Source: Corella eumyota
Lineage: Eukaryota; Chordata; Ascidiacea; Phlebobranchia; Corellidae
NCBI GenBank assembly: GCA_963082875.1
Contig: OY720101.1
Span: forward strand, 6,882,001 to 6,946,000
Length of the DNA stretch: 64,000 nucleotides
Direction: 5' to 3'
The notes beneath the pieces were generated by a model, which saw only the letters and a program-made list of their open reading frames with translations, did no database searches and had not been told where the DNA came from. Shown here piece after piece: positions 1-11,500 of this stretch. How positions within the stretch are numbered: position 1 is the first letter of the stretch; each line of letters opens with the position of its first letter. Position numbers and translations under genes: made by a program.

Positions 1-1108
1 ACTTTTGTACTGAACTGATTTACGTGTTATTACTGACGTCACAAATCGGGGGTTTTGACAACTTACCTATCATGTCGCTCCAATTCTTTTTTTATATTTG
101 GTAGAGGACAACGTACCCAACCATGACATACTTTTAAAAAAGTGAACAAAACATTAGAAAGTGATTAAATACAGGTGTAAACTTTGTATTTTCGTAATAT
201 ACGCTATAGAAGTGACGTCACAAATCGGGGGTTTTGACAACTTACCTATCATGTCGCTTCAATTTATTTTTGATATTTTGCAAGGAACAACGCACCCAAC
301 CACGACATATCTTCAAAAAAGTGAAAAAAATATTAGAAAGTGGTCAAATACAGGTGTAAACTTTGTGTTTTCGTAATATACGCTATATAAGTGACGTCAC
401 AAATCAAGGGTTTTGACAACTTACCTATCATGTCGCTCCAATTTATTTTTGATATTTTATAAGGAACAACGCACCCAACCACGACATACCTTTAAAAAAG
501 TGAACAAAATCTTAGAAAGTTGTCAAATACAGGTGTAAACTTTGTATTTTCGTAATATACGCTATATAAGTGACGTCACAAATCGAGGGTTTTGACAACT
601 TACCTATCATGTCGCTCCAATTTATTTTTAATATTTTGTAAGGAACAACGCACTCAACCACGACATACCTTCAAAAAAGTGAACAAAATATTAGAAAGTG
701 GTCAAATACAGGTGTAAACTTTGTGTTTTCGTAATATACGCTATATAAGTGACGTCACAAATCGAAGGTTTTGACAACTTACCTATCATGTCGCTCCAAT
801 TTATTTTTGATATTTTGTAAGGAACAACGCACCCAACCACGACATACCTTCAAAAAAGTGAACAAAATATTAGAAAGTGGTCAAATACAGGTGTTAACTT
901 TGTATTTTCGTAATATACGCTATATAAGTGACGTTACAAATCGGGGGTTTTGACAACTTACCTATCATGTCGCTTCAATTTATTTTTGATATTTGGTGAA
1001 GAACAACGCACTTAATTACCACATATCTTCAAAAAAGTTAACAAAATATTAGAGAGTGGTCAAATCCAGGTGTTAACTTTGTATTTTTGTAATATACGCT
1101 ATATAAGA
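1..1108 (+). repeat. Tandem repeat array, about 179-bp unit, forward orientation
   Basis: About six consecutive copies of a unit of roughly 179 bp. The recurring block TGACGTCACAAATCG occurs near 34, 212, 391, 570 and 750, with a one-base variant near 930. Each unit also carries TCGTAATATACGCTATATAAG and GACAACTTACCTATCATGTCG. Copies differ by scattered substitutions only. The array starts at or before the window edge. The first 90 bases or so reappear in inverted form at the right end of the neighbouring block, so this is the left arm of a larger inverted structure. Short open frames inside it are by-products of the repeat. Confidence 0.95.
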
Positions 1109-4100
1109 CATGATAGGTAAGTTGTTAAAACCCCCAATTTGTGAAGTCACATAAATAGCGTATATTACGAAAATACAAAGTTTACACTTGTATTTGACCA
1201 CTTTCTAATATTTTGTTTACTTTTTTGAAGGTATGTCGTGGTTGGGTGCGTTGTTCTTTACAAAATATCAAAAATAAATTGGAGCGATATGATAGGTAAG
1301 TTGTCAAAACCCCCGATTTGTGACGTCACTTATATAGCGTATATTACGAAAATACAAAGTTAACACCTGTATTTGACCACTTTCTAATATTTTGTTCATT
1401 TTTTTGAAGATATGTCGTAATTAAGTGCGTTGTTCTTTACAAAATATCAAAAATAAATTGGAGCGACATGATAGGTAAGTTGTCAAATCTCCCGATTTGT
1501 GACGTCACTTATATAGCGTATATTACGAAAATACAAAGTTTACACCTGTATTTGACCACTTTCTAATATTTTGTTCACTTTTTTAAAAATATGTCGTGGT
1601 TGGGTACGTTGTCCTCTACCAAATATAAAAAAAGAATTGGAGCGACATGCTAGGTAAGTTGTCAAAACCCCCGATTTGTGACGTCACTTATATAGCGTAT
1701 ATTACGAAAACACAAAGTTTACACCTGTATTTGACCACTTTCTAATATTTTGTTCACTTTTTTAAAGGTATGTCGTGGTTGGGTGCGTTGTTACTTACAA
1801 AATATCAAAAATAAATTAAAGCGACATGATATGTAAGTTGTCAAAACCCCCGACTTGTGACGTCACTTATATAGCGTATATTACGAAAATACAAAGTTTA
1901 CACCTGTATTTGACCACTTTCTAATATTTTGATCACTTTTTTAAAAATATGTCGTGGTTGGGTACGTTGTGCTCCACCAAATATAAAAAAAGAATTGGAG
2001 CGACATGATAGGTAAGTTGCCAAAACCCTCGATTTGTGACGTCACTTATATAGCGTATATTACGAAAACACAAAGTTTACACCTGTATTTGACCACTTTC
2101 TAATATTTTGTTCACTTTTTTGAAGGTATGTCGTGGTTGGGTGCGTTGTTCTTCACAAAATATCAAAAATAAATTGGAGCGACATGATAGGTAAGTTGTC
2201 AAAAACCCCGATTTGTGACGTCACTTATATAGCGTATATTACGAAAATACAAAGTTAACACCTGTATTTGACCACTTTCTAATAATTTGTTCAATTTTTT
2301 GAAGATATGTGGTAATTAAGTGCGTTGTTCTTCACAAAATATCAAAAATAAATTGAAGCGGCATGATAGGTAAGTTGTCAAAACCCCCGATTTGTGACGT
2401 CACTTATATAGCGTATATTACGAAAATACAAAGTTTACACCTGCATTTGACCACTTTCTATTATTTTGTTCACTTTTTTGAAGATATGTTGTTGTTGGGT
2501 ACGTTGTCCTTCACAAAATATCAAAAATAAATTGGAGCGACATGATAGGTAAGTTGTCAAATTTCCCGATTTGTGACGTCACTTATATAGCGTATATTAC
2601 GAAAATACAAAGTTAACACCTGTATTTGACCACTTTCTAATATTTTGTTCATTTTTTTGAAGATATGTCGTAATTAAGTGCGTTGTTCTTTACAAAATAT
2701 CAAAAATAAATTAAAGCGACATGATAGGTAAGTTGTCAAAACCCCCGACTTGTGACGTCACTTATATAGCGTATATTACGAAAATACAAAGTTTACACCT
2801 GTATTTGACCACTTTCTAATATTTTGTTCACTTTTTTAAAAATATGTCGTGGTTGGGTACGTTGTCCTCCACCAAATATAAAAAAAGAATTGGAGCGACA
2901 TGATAGGTAAGTTGCCAAAACCCCCGATTTGTGACGTCACTTATATAGCGTATATTACGAAAACACAAAGTTTACACCTGTATTTGACCACTTTCTAATA
3001 TTTTGTTCACTTTTTTGAAGGTATGTCGTGGTTGGGTGCGTTGTTCTTCACAAAATATCAAAAATAAATTGGAGCGACATGATAGGTAAGTTGTCAAAAA
3101 CCCCAATTTGTGACGTCACTTATATAGAGTATATTATGAAAATACAAAGTTTACACCTGTATTTGACCACTTTCTATTATTTTGTTTACTTTTTTGAAGA
3201 TATGTCGTGGTTGGGTACGTTGTCCTCCACCAAATAAAATAAAAGAAATTGAGCGACATGCTAGGTAAGTTGTCAAAACCCCCGATTTGTGACGTCACTT
3301 ATATAGCGTATATTACGAAAATACAAAGTTAACACCTGTATTTGACCACTTTCTAATATTTTGTTCATTTTTTTGAAGATATGTCGTAATTAAGTGCGTT
3401 GTTCTTTACAAAATATCAAAAATAAATTAAAGCGACATGATAGGTAAGTTGTCAAAACCCCCGACTTGTGACGTCACTTATATAGCGTATATTACGAAAA
3501 TACAAAGTTTACACCTGTATTTGACCACTTTCTAATATTTTGTTCACTTTTTTAAAAATATGTCGTGGTTGGGTACGTTGTCCTCCACCAAATATAAAAA
3601 AAGAATTGGAGCGACATGATAGGTAAGTTGCCAAAACCCCCGATTTGTGACGTCACTTATATAGCGTATATTACGAAAACACAAAGTTTACACCTGTATT
3701 TGACCACTTTCTAATATTTTGTTCACTTTTTTGAAGGTATGTCGTGGTTGGGTGCGTTGTTCTTCACAAAATATCAAAAATAAATTGGAGCGACATGATA
3801 GGTAAGTTGTCAAAAACCCCGATTTGTGACGTCACTTATATAGCGTATATTACGAAAATACAAAGTTTACACCTGTATTTGACCACTTTCTATTATTTTG
3901 TTCACTTTTTTGAAGATATGTCGTGGTTGGGTACGTTGTCCTCCACCAAATAAAATAAAAGAATTTGAGCGACATGCTAGGTAAGTTGTCAAAACCCCCG
4001 ATTTGTGACGTCACTTATATAGCGTATATTAGGAAAATACAAAGTTAACACCTGTATTTGACCACTTTCTAATATTTTGTTCACTTTTTTGAAGATATGT

Positions 4101-4402
4101 AGTAATTAAGTGCGTTGTTCTTTACAAAATATCAAAAATAAATTAGAGCGACATGATAGGTAAGTTGTCAAAACCCCCGATTTGTGACGTCACTTATATA
4201 GCGTATCTTATGAAAATACAAAGTTTACACCTGTATTTGACCACTTTCTAATATTTTATTCACTTTTTTGAAGATATGTCGTGGTTGGGTACGTTGTCCT
4301 CCACCAAATATAAAAAAAGAATTGGAGCGACATGATAGGTAAGTTGTCAAAACCCCCGATTTGTGACGTCAGTAATAACACGTATTTTAGTTCAGTACAA
4401 AA
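1109..4402 (-). repeat. Same 179-bp repeat in inverted orientation, ending in an inverted terminal repeat
   Basis: About eighteen further copies of the unit, reverse-complemented, with TGACGTCAC marks roughly every 179 bp from near 1321 to 4365. The flip lies at about 1108, where a forward GCTATATAAG is followed directly by ACATGATAGGTAAG. The last stretch, about 4310-4402, is the reverse complement of about 1-93, including the unique end with CAGTACAAAAGT. The structure therefore looks like a foldback-type element whose arms are built of tandem repeats. A satellite array containing an inversion is the alternative. No transposase-like open frame was seen inside. Confidence 0.9.
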
Positions 4403-6825
4403 GTTTACTCCTGCTTTTAACAATTTTTCAATGTTTTGTTTAATTTTATTTTAATTTTAAAGTGTTAAGATCCTTGCCAACTTATTCTATATTAGGTTTG
4501 ATTTGAATTTGTTCCCTTTAAAGGGGCTATTTTACCCCGTTATTTTATGTATTGTACGATTATAAAATATTTGGAATCACTATTTTTTATAATTATCCTC
4601 CCAAGCAAAATTCTCTGCTACTCTCAGCCAGCTCTCTGGCAGAAAGGTGGTAGTCCTGTTTCCATGCACAATGAATTTTTTAAAGAACAACGTTTATCCT
4701 CTGTTTACAACTTAGTAATTTACAAAAAAATAGCTGTAGGTTTTTTGACTACACTTAATGCATAAGATAAATAGGGCCTCTCTGAAAATATAAATTTGGC
4801 AAGTTATTAGACTCTTTTGTACGAATACATTGTGCGCATTTAGATTTAGATTTTTTAAACACAAGTGTCATTGTTTTTCAATTATAATTTTACAGTTTTT
4901 TGACCCGAGATGGCTTGGGCATTTATAGGAAAGAACTTCGCATTGCAATACTTTTTAATGCAAATACTTTACTAACCTCAAAGCAGTGGTTGTGCTAGTT
5001 CCCACAAGAACGAATGAAAAATTACTAAGAAAATTTAGCTGAATAAATAAGTCATACGCTATTTTGGCCATGTAATACGGACAACACAAACTGACTACCG
5101 GCATAAATACAGTTTTTATAATATCGTTTGTTTGTTTTTTAGGTAAATGTTGTAATTTTAAAATATTGTCGCAGGATGTAGTCGCTAATATTATTAATTT
5201 GTTCGCTTATACTGTAGTCTTATATCGTTGTTAATATGCTCGTGTTTAATGTAGTCTTGTATTATAACCTTTTATGTAGTTATTATTAATAAACAGAAGC
5301 TACAATTGACTTTGTCACGATTTTAAATTAACTTACCGACGGTCTACCGCTAATTAGCCTTCTGGATTGATAACTTAGCATTTATATTACCATTGACATA
5401 TTTTTATATTATTTCTAGACAGTCTTACATATTTTTTATACAATTTTCTACACATCATAAAAAGTATATGACATATAAAAAACTTGAAATCGATTTTAAC
5501 CGCTTTCGTTTATCATCTTGTGGTTAAAAAAATTTTCAACGAAAATTTAAGGCGATTTTAGATTTATTGCAATACCAAAATGGGCAAAATTAAAAATACG
5601 ATCTAAAAAAACGACTAGTCATAAAATAATTGCACTTAATATCATTTATTAGCATCTTTTTTCTACATTTTTTTAAGTTAAGAAAAAACAACATTTTTTC
5701 AAGTTATTAAAACTTATTTTTGTAACAAATTCATTAACTACTCCTGTAGGTATTTAAAATATATACGCAATCTTACGTTATATATATTTGAATTTTAGAT
5801 CCCAACCTTAATTTATAATTCACTATATAGTTAACAAAATTCTACATGACCTGACTAAAACATATTACTTCACGCAATTAAAAAAAATTTACCCCGACTT
5901 TTGTTTTGTTTGTGCGGACGTTAATTAACAGTACACTAATGGTTACATCTTTTTATAAAACCACCTCGCAGTACTAACCCATATTCATAATCAATTTGTA
6001 CATTATTTATTAAGTAGCTGCTGTTAATAACATAATCAAAACAATGTAACTTTACTTTATGATAAATCTGCAAGTATTTCCGCTTTTACATATCTAACAA
6101 GTTGTCGTTTCTTGTTGATGTTTTAACTTATCTACATTGACTAAAAACAAATTTAAAATAATCTATTTTGTTTTTTAAATGGTAAACTAAGCAGTTTATT
6201 AAAAATTTATTGGTCTGAACTCTGTCTTAAAATAAACAAGCAGCATAGATGACACTTTCGCTGCAAAATTAAGGAAAACTTGTATGCAAACACTCAAAGA
6301 ACTTTAAATATTAAAGAAAATTGGTATTGTTCTATTTAAAACGCTTCACGCATATTAACTTAACTAATCTTAAAACGTGTAGAGTTTTGCGTTTTACCAA
6401 CACGGCTCTAAAATATACATTACTAGGGATTGACTTAAAAGAAAAGGAAATACGTCAGATCTCTTGTAATCAAACCCTCACATTTTTTTGCAGAACATTA
6501 AGCAGACACTTCCCGCTACAATACCATAACATTAAAACCCTCTGCAAAATAAAATTAACAGATATTTTTCTATATTAAACTTCTACCGAAAAACAAACAA
6601 ACCAAAAATATTAAACCACATATTTATTTGACTGAAATCTGCAATACAGGCTTAGAATACTTATTAAAAAACGTCTGTCAACAACTTTAGTGTCTAACTT
6701 AATTTGCGAAATAGGTTTGTTAGAAGCTAAACAATTAAACCATACAAAATGACATAAATTTTATTAGTTTTAAAAATTTGTGAAGTTATTTAATATGTAA
6801 CTTAAAGATATAAACCTTTACTTAC
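4403..6825. other. AT-rich region without a recognisable gene
   Basis: No supportable exon on either strand. A slightly less AT-rich patch lies at about 4600-4730 and another at 4910-5060, but neither gives a convincing spliced frame. If the SLC22-type exon to the right belongs to a live gene, this region and the repeat block would be its first intron. Confidence 0.5.
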
Positions 6826-7044
6826 CTGGTTTTTAGCGTTTAACCAGTCGCATTGAAACAGTGGAGTGTGGTACATAAATAGTGGTGTTATCATTACTAA
6901 ACCACTCAGAGCTTGACAAACTGACAAAAACAGCAATGTCCTACGTTGATACCAACCAAATTTTTCCAGAACGCTCAATAAGTTGAAATTTTGAGCTAAA
7001 GCTACATCGTTGCATATTTCAATGTTGTTGTTATCTGACAACAT
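6826..7044 (-). CDS. First coding exon of an SLC22-type organic ion transporter (rest not found)
   Basis: Begins with ATG at 7044 and runs 73 codons to a consensus donor (CCAG then GTAAGT) at 6825, ending in phase 0. The encoded N-terminus has the features of the SLC22 branch of the major facilitator superfamily: a short acidic cytoplasmic start, then VLEKFGWYQRRTLLFL, a single hydrophobic segment at about residues 33-55, and a short extracellular start with PLFQCDWL. In the family this segment is transmembrane helix 1, and the large extracellular loop follows. No second exon could be found in the 6.8 kb to the left. The gene either continues beyond the window across a long first intron holding the repeat block, or it is an orphan fragment. 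Family assignment rests on the FGWYQRR...TPLF pattern only. Confidence 0.6.
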
Positions 7045-7684
7045 GTTTTAATCTACTACTAATAACATTTTTTAAGATTTTTAAAACTGCATTTACAATT
7101 GTTGTATATCTAGTTCTGTAGTAATTGTATTAAGGCCATATGTGAATTTTGTTAAAAGTTCATGTAAACATTGACGAAGAAATTAACTACCTCATGTGTT
7201 TCCGTTGTTTATATCATGTTTCCGTTAATATAATTAATAAAATCACGCATAACAGAGGTTGTCATCTAATTGCTATAAACACAACAAATATTTACTGTAC
7301 TACCATAATATAAATACTAAGTGGTAGAATTTTGTAACAGCAACCTTGGATGTTTATCTTGTAATATGCTAAACTTGCCTGTAGGGTATATATATTTATA
7401 TAAAATACCCCTTTCAAATACATTGCGCTAAAGTTTTTGCTTGAAATTTTTTTTAAATCTTGGTAGTGGTAAATTTAATATTTTTTATGGTATTTATTAA
7501 AAACTAATAAATGTTGTGTTACTGGAAAAATGTAGTTGTATAAAATGGTATTGCAATGATTTGGGCGCAATTAATGTTTTTCTTAGGCTTGTTAAGTTAC
7601 TATACCCGTGTTATATGGTATATGTGTGGTTAAAGTGTAAGAAACTACATCAGCAAACTGACGTTAAATTCCTTGTCCAGAGTG

Positions 7685-7830
7685 TACGTTTTTGTAGACT
7701 TTCTGTAATACGTATTAACAAAGCCTCCGTAATGTTGCCATTTTATCAAAGAACAAGTTCGGATGCCTCGCTCGGTTTAGATGACCAATTAGCGATATAT
7801 GACCTATATGGTAAATGTTAATCAATGTTT
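7685..7830 (+). pseudogene. Truncated duplicate of metalloproteinase exon 6
   Basis: The stretch from about 7711 to 7822 is nearly identical to about 10720-10814, the second half of exon 6 of the downstream metalloproteinase gene. It encodes the Met-turn segment ASVMLPFYQ and the following [19 protein letters not shown], and keeps the exon's GTAAAT donor. A TTTTTGTAGA just before it resembles the exon's acceptor. The portion coding for the zinc-binding helix [11 protein letters not shown] is missing, so it cannot encode an active enzyme. No other exons of the gene were found beside it. It is a partial local duplication with an internal deletion. Confidence 0.8.
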
Positions 7831-8001
7831 TGAAAAAAATATAAGCGATTTTGAAAACACTAAATAGTTAATCAAAAATTATATTTACTTATTTTTTAAA
7901 TAAACGTAAATATATTTAAACGGAATATATTTAAGCTTTTGTGTTGGCCTTAAACTTTTGTTTACACATTTAACAGTCAACATGTAAAAAAAGATTTTCA
8001 G

Positions 8002-8277
8002 TTCGTAATTTTACATTTTAATGATTTTTGTCCCAACGAAAGAAGTGATAAAATTACAATACGCATTAGATCGTTAAGAAGTTTTTGCCTAACGCGACAT
8101 AAGGCGTTAGTTAAACACACCTCTTGGGATAGAGGTTTAGCGCAGGAGAATTTTCGGCAAAATTTATCTCCGTCTTGCGGTTTATGGCTCTGCGACAAGT
8201 ATGACCGCTTAATCGATATCAGTTTTGTATTAAAACCTTTATGGGCGAAAAAGGATGTGCAGGGGTTTAACAGTTAG
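8002..8277 (+). other. Unassigned open stretch preceded by an acceptor-like site
   Basis: After TTTTCAG at 7995-8001 the frame stays open for 91 codons to a TAG at 8275-8277. It is less AT-rich than its surroundings and includes SWDRGLAQENF and SCGLWLCDKYDRL. I do not recognise it. There is no start codon or upstream exon I can link to it. It could be a terminal exon of an unseen gene, a relic, or chance. Confidence 0.2.
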
Positions 8278-8521
8278 GCGTTTTAAAAATAAGACTTTTA
8301 TGCAGCAGTGGTGCGATGTTAAAAAATGTATAGGCAATACGTAATAAACGGTATAACTAAATTTAAATAAGTTTAATGCTACTTTACCTTTTTGTGCTTT
8401 ATTTAGACCAAACTATATGTAAGGTGGCAATGTAAGTTTATTTTAATTAATTCAGAACGCTGCGAAGAATTTTTAAAAAGTTTTATTTTTATTGATGAAA
8501 CTTGCTTGAAACAAAATTCTG

Positions 8522-11500
8522 ATGAACTTAAGAACGAGTCTGTTAGCGTTTGGTTGTTTTTGCGTATTGGTGACATTAGACGGTTCGCCTGTACGCCCCA
8601 CCCATACAAAAAAATTCAAATCAACAAACCTAACGAAAAGCGAATATGAATTCGGTCTGGTAAGATTTTTGTAAAAAAAATTGTAATCAAAAACTGTTTG
8701 TGTATGTATGCATGTATTTGTATGCAAGAATATAGCAGTGTATATATTGTAATTAGACTGGTCACTCTACTGACAGCGGCCACACTTCAATAAAAATGTA
8801 TCTTTAATAAAACTGTCACATTGGTCCCTAAAGGGACAACGTTACATGGTTATGATGGATTTTTTTAAATCAAAACTCCCAAAAGACTCCATAAGTGGAT
8901 ACAAGTTAACCCCGCTTTATACATGTTAATTGAAATTGATAGAACGTTCTTTTGAACAATATAAGGTGTTTGCGACAATGCTAAATAAGTTACAGCACAT
9001 TTCACATACAAATTTCTAAAATATAAGTTGCGTAAAAACATTAGACCTATATTTTCGAAATTTGTTAAGGATTCAGGCGTGTGACCTTACTATTTATACC
9101 AAAACAACTAACATATAATTTTACAGGAGTTTCTTTTCACATATGGCTATCTTAACAACCGTCATCATTTAAGAACCAACGACAAACTAACTTTAGCAAT
9201 CCTCAAATTTCAAACAGTCTACAGTCTTAAAAAAACTGGAATTTTTGACGACCAAACTGTAAAAATGATGAAAAAACCAAGATGTGGTTTATCAGACAAT
9301 TTTGCAATACAAAGTAAGTTTGAATGAAGGTGAAAATATAACTTAAACCGAACTAATGCCTGTTAAAAATTTAAACTACATTTCTTGCTTACTACTAGCT
9401 AGATAAGGTTTGCTTTTTTGATCAGCTTATTAACGTTCTAAAAAAATCTCTTATTAACCTATTAATTGTAAAAAAAAACAAGGTTTATAATTTTTACTAT
9501 AAGACTGCTAATATAAATATAAAAACAAAAATGTTAGGTATTTATGTAAGGCAAATCTTGTAATTCTATTATTATCGTAATACTTTTAATATACAAACAG
9601 GAAATGTGTTTGATCTGCCAAGCAAAAGTAATCCCATTTTAGCACCACAGCAAACTCTTAATCCGAAATCAAGAAAAAAACGTTATACTTTAATGGGAAA
9701 ATGGCCCAACACAGAAATTTCTTACGCGTAAATTATTTTTAAAAATACCACTTTAATTAAATAATATTTATGTACAACTTAAAATAAATATTTTTTTAAT
9801 AAGCTACGTTACTTAACCTTACTAATCCTTGCAAAAGAATTTCTTGAGAAATATGCAAATAAAACGGAAATACTTTTTTCTGTTTTCATCATGTTTTAGA
9901 TTTCGTTCCTATACGAGCGACATGACAATCAAGAAACAGCAACAAGAAATAGCAAGGGCGTTGCAAGTCTGGAGTAAAAACACACCTCTTACATTCGTAA
10001 AGGTTAACATTAGCAAATATAGGTTTAAATAAAAGCTAACATTGATAATTGAACATAACGTAAATACAAAATATAAGTGCATTATTTTAAAATTTGAAAA
10101 GTTATTAAATGGGACACTTAATACAATGTTCAAAAACGAAATCAGCACATTGAATATAAACTTACCATAACGACCAAAAACTGAAAAAAATTTGAATTTA
10201 TACGTCATTAATTTTCACTTAATTTGTAGCAAACCGTATACACAGCAATTGCTTTTTTTACTAATATTTGCAGGACCAAGATAATGCTGACATCACTATT
10301 TCATTTGAACAAGGTTACCATTACGATGGTTATCCGTTCGACGGACCAGGACAGACATTAGCGCATGCCTTTTATCCTGGTCAAGGTGACAAAAGCGGAA
10401 ACGTACATTTTGATGCAGAGGAAACCTGGACTGATGGGTCAAACAAAGGTAAATTGAAACTAACTAAAGTTTTCAATTTCCAGTTGTCCTGTAATTAAGT
10501 ATTTTAATTTCTATGGCTATTTTGGTTTTGTTCATGTAGGCCTTAAGTTTCAAAACATCTGAATAAAGCCTAGATATTTTTCATACAACAATTTTTTAAG
10601 TATGTAGTAATAATTTTTATGTCAATAAGTAACGAATAGCTGTTTTTGTAGAAAGAACAAGCTTGTTTAAGGTGGCTGTCCATGAATTCGGCCACGCTTT
10701 GGGTTTGGGTCACAGCAATAACAAAGCTTCGGTAATGTTGCCATTTTATCAAGGAACAAGTTCGGATGCCTCGCTCGGTTTAGATGACCAATTAGCAATA
10801 TATGATCTATATGGTAAATATTGATAAATGTTTTGATTTTTTTTACAAAATTTGAATTTAAAAAAATGTACCATATGGCGTAATTTGATCAAGTTATACA
10901 TAATGTTATTAAGGATCAATACCCTGCAGCAGGTTCAAAAGCGATTTAAAGTAAACCAAAATACAATTTTTTTTTATATCTTAAATTTTGCAACTTTCTA
11001 TCTCAAATTTTGCAACTTTTTTAGTTAAAAACCAAAATTATATATATATATATATATATAAGCAACACCCGCTTAATAACATAAACTCAAGGGTCTGCAA
11101 ACGTTTTTAATAATGTGCCAGTTTTATTTTTTTGTACTGTCAAAATTTTATTTTTATGTAATAGCATTTTATCGTAGCAATTTTTGACTTTTAATCAATC
11201 TGTTTTGTTATTGGAAATGACACATTGAGGCCTGTTTAACAGATTAAGCTCATCAAATATTAAACAGTTTTTCCACGAGTTTTGCACTCATATTAAACAA
11301 CTAATTGCATTACTGGCTAATCGATTTTTATACGATTCTCGTATCGACATCACACTTAGCCATCAGTTATTTCCACAATTTTTCTAACCTTTTTAACATT
11401 TAAGATGTCGATTTTAGAGCTACTTTTACAGCATTATTGAAAGTAAATTTATATTGTTACTTATAATATAAATGTGTTGAATTTTTTTCTGAGAGTGAAA

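Noticed and set aside
3028-3953. Two 69-codon open frames with near-identical proteins
   Set aside because: They are units of the 179-bp satellite read four units apart, not genes.
4547-4765. Plus-strand open frame of 72 codons
   Set aside because: No domain, no splice context and no protein-like composition; a chance frame in a slightly less AT-rich patch.
5318-5355. Possible minus-strand exon end (CGTCG before GTAAGTT) that could continue the SLC22 gene
   Set aside because: The only frame compatible with phase 0 has a stop, and the peptide does not resemble an SLC22 segment.
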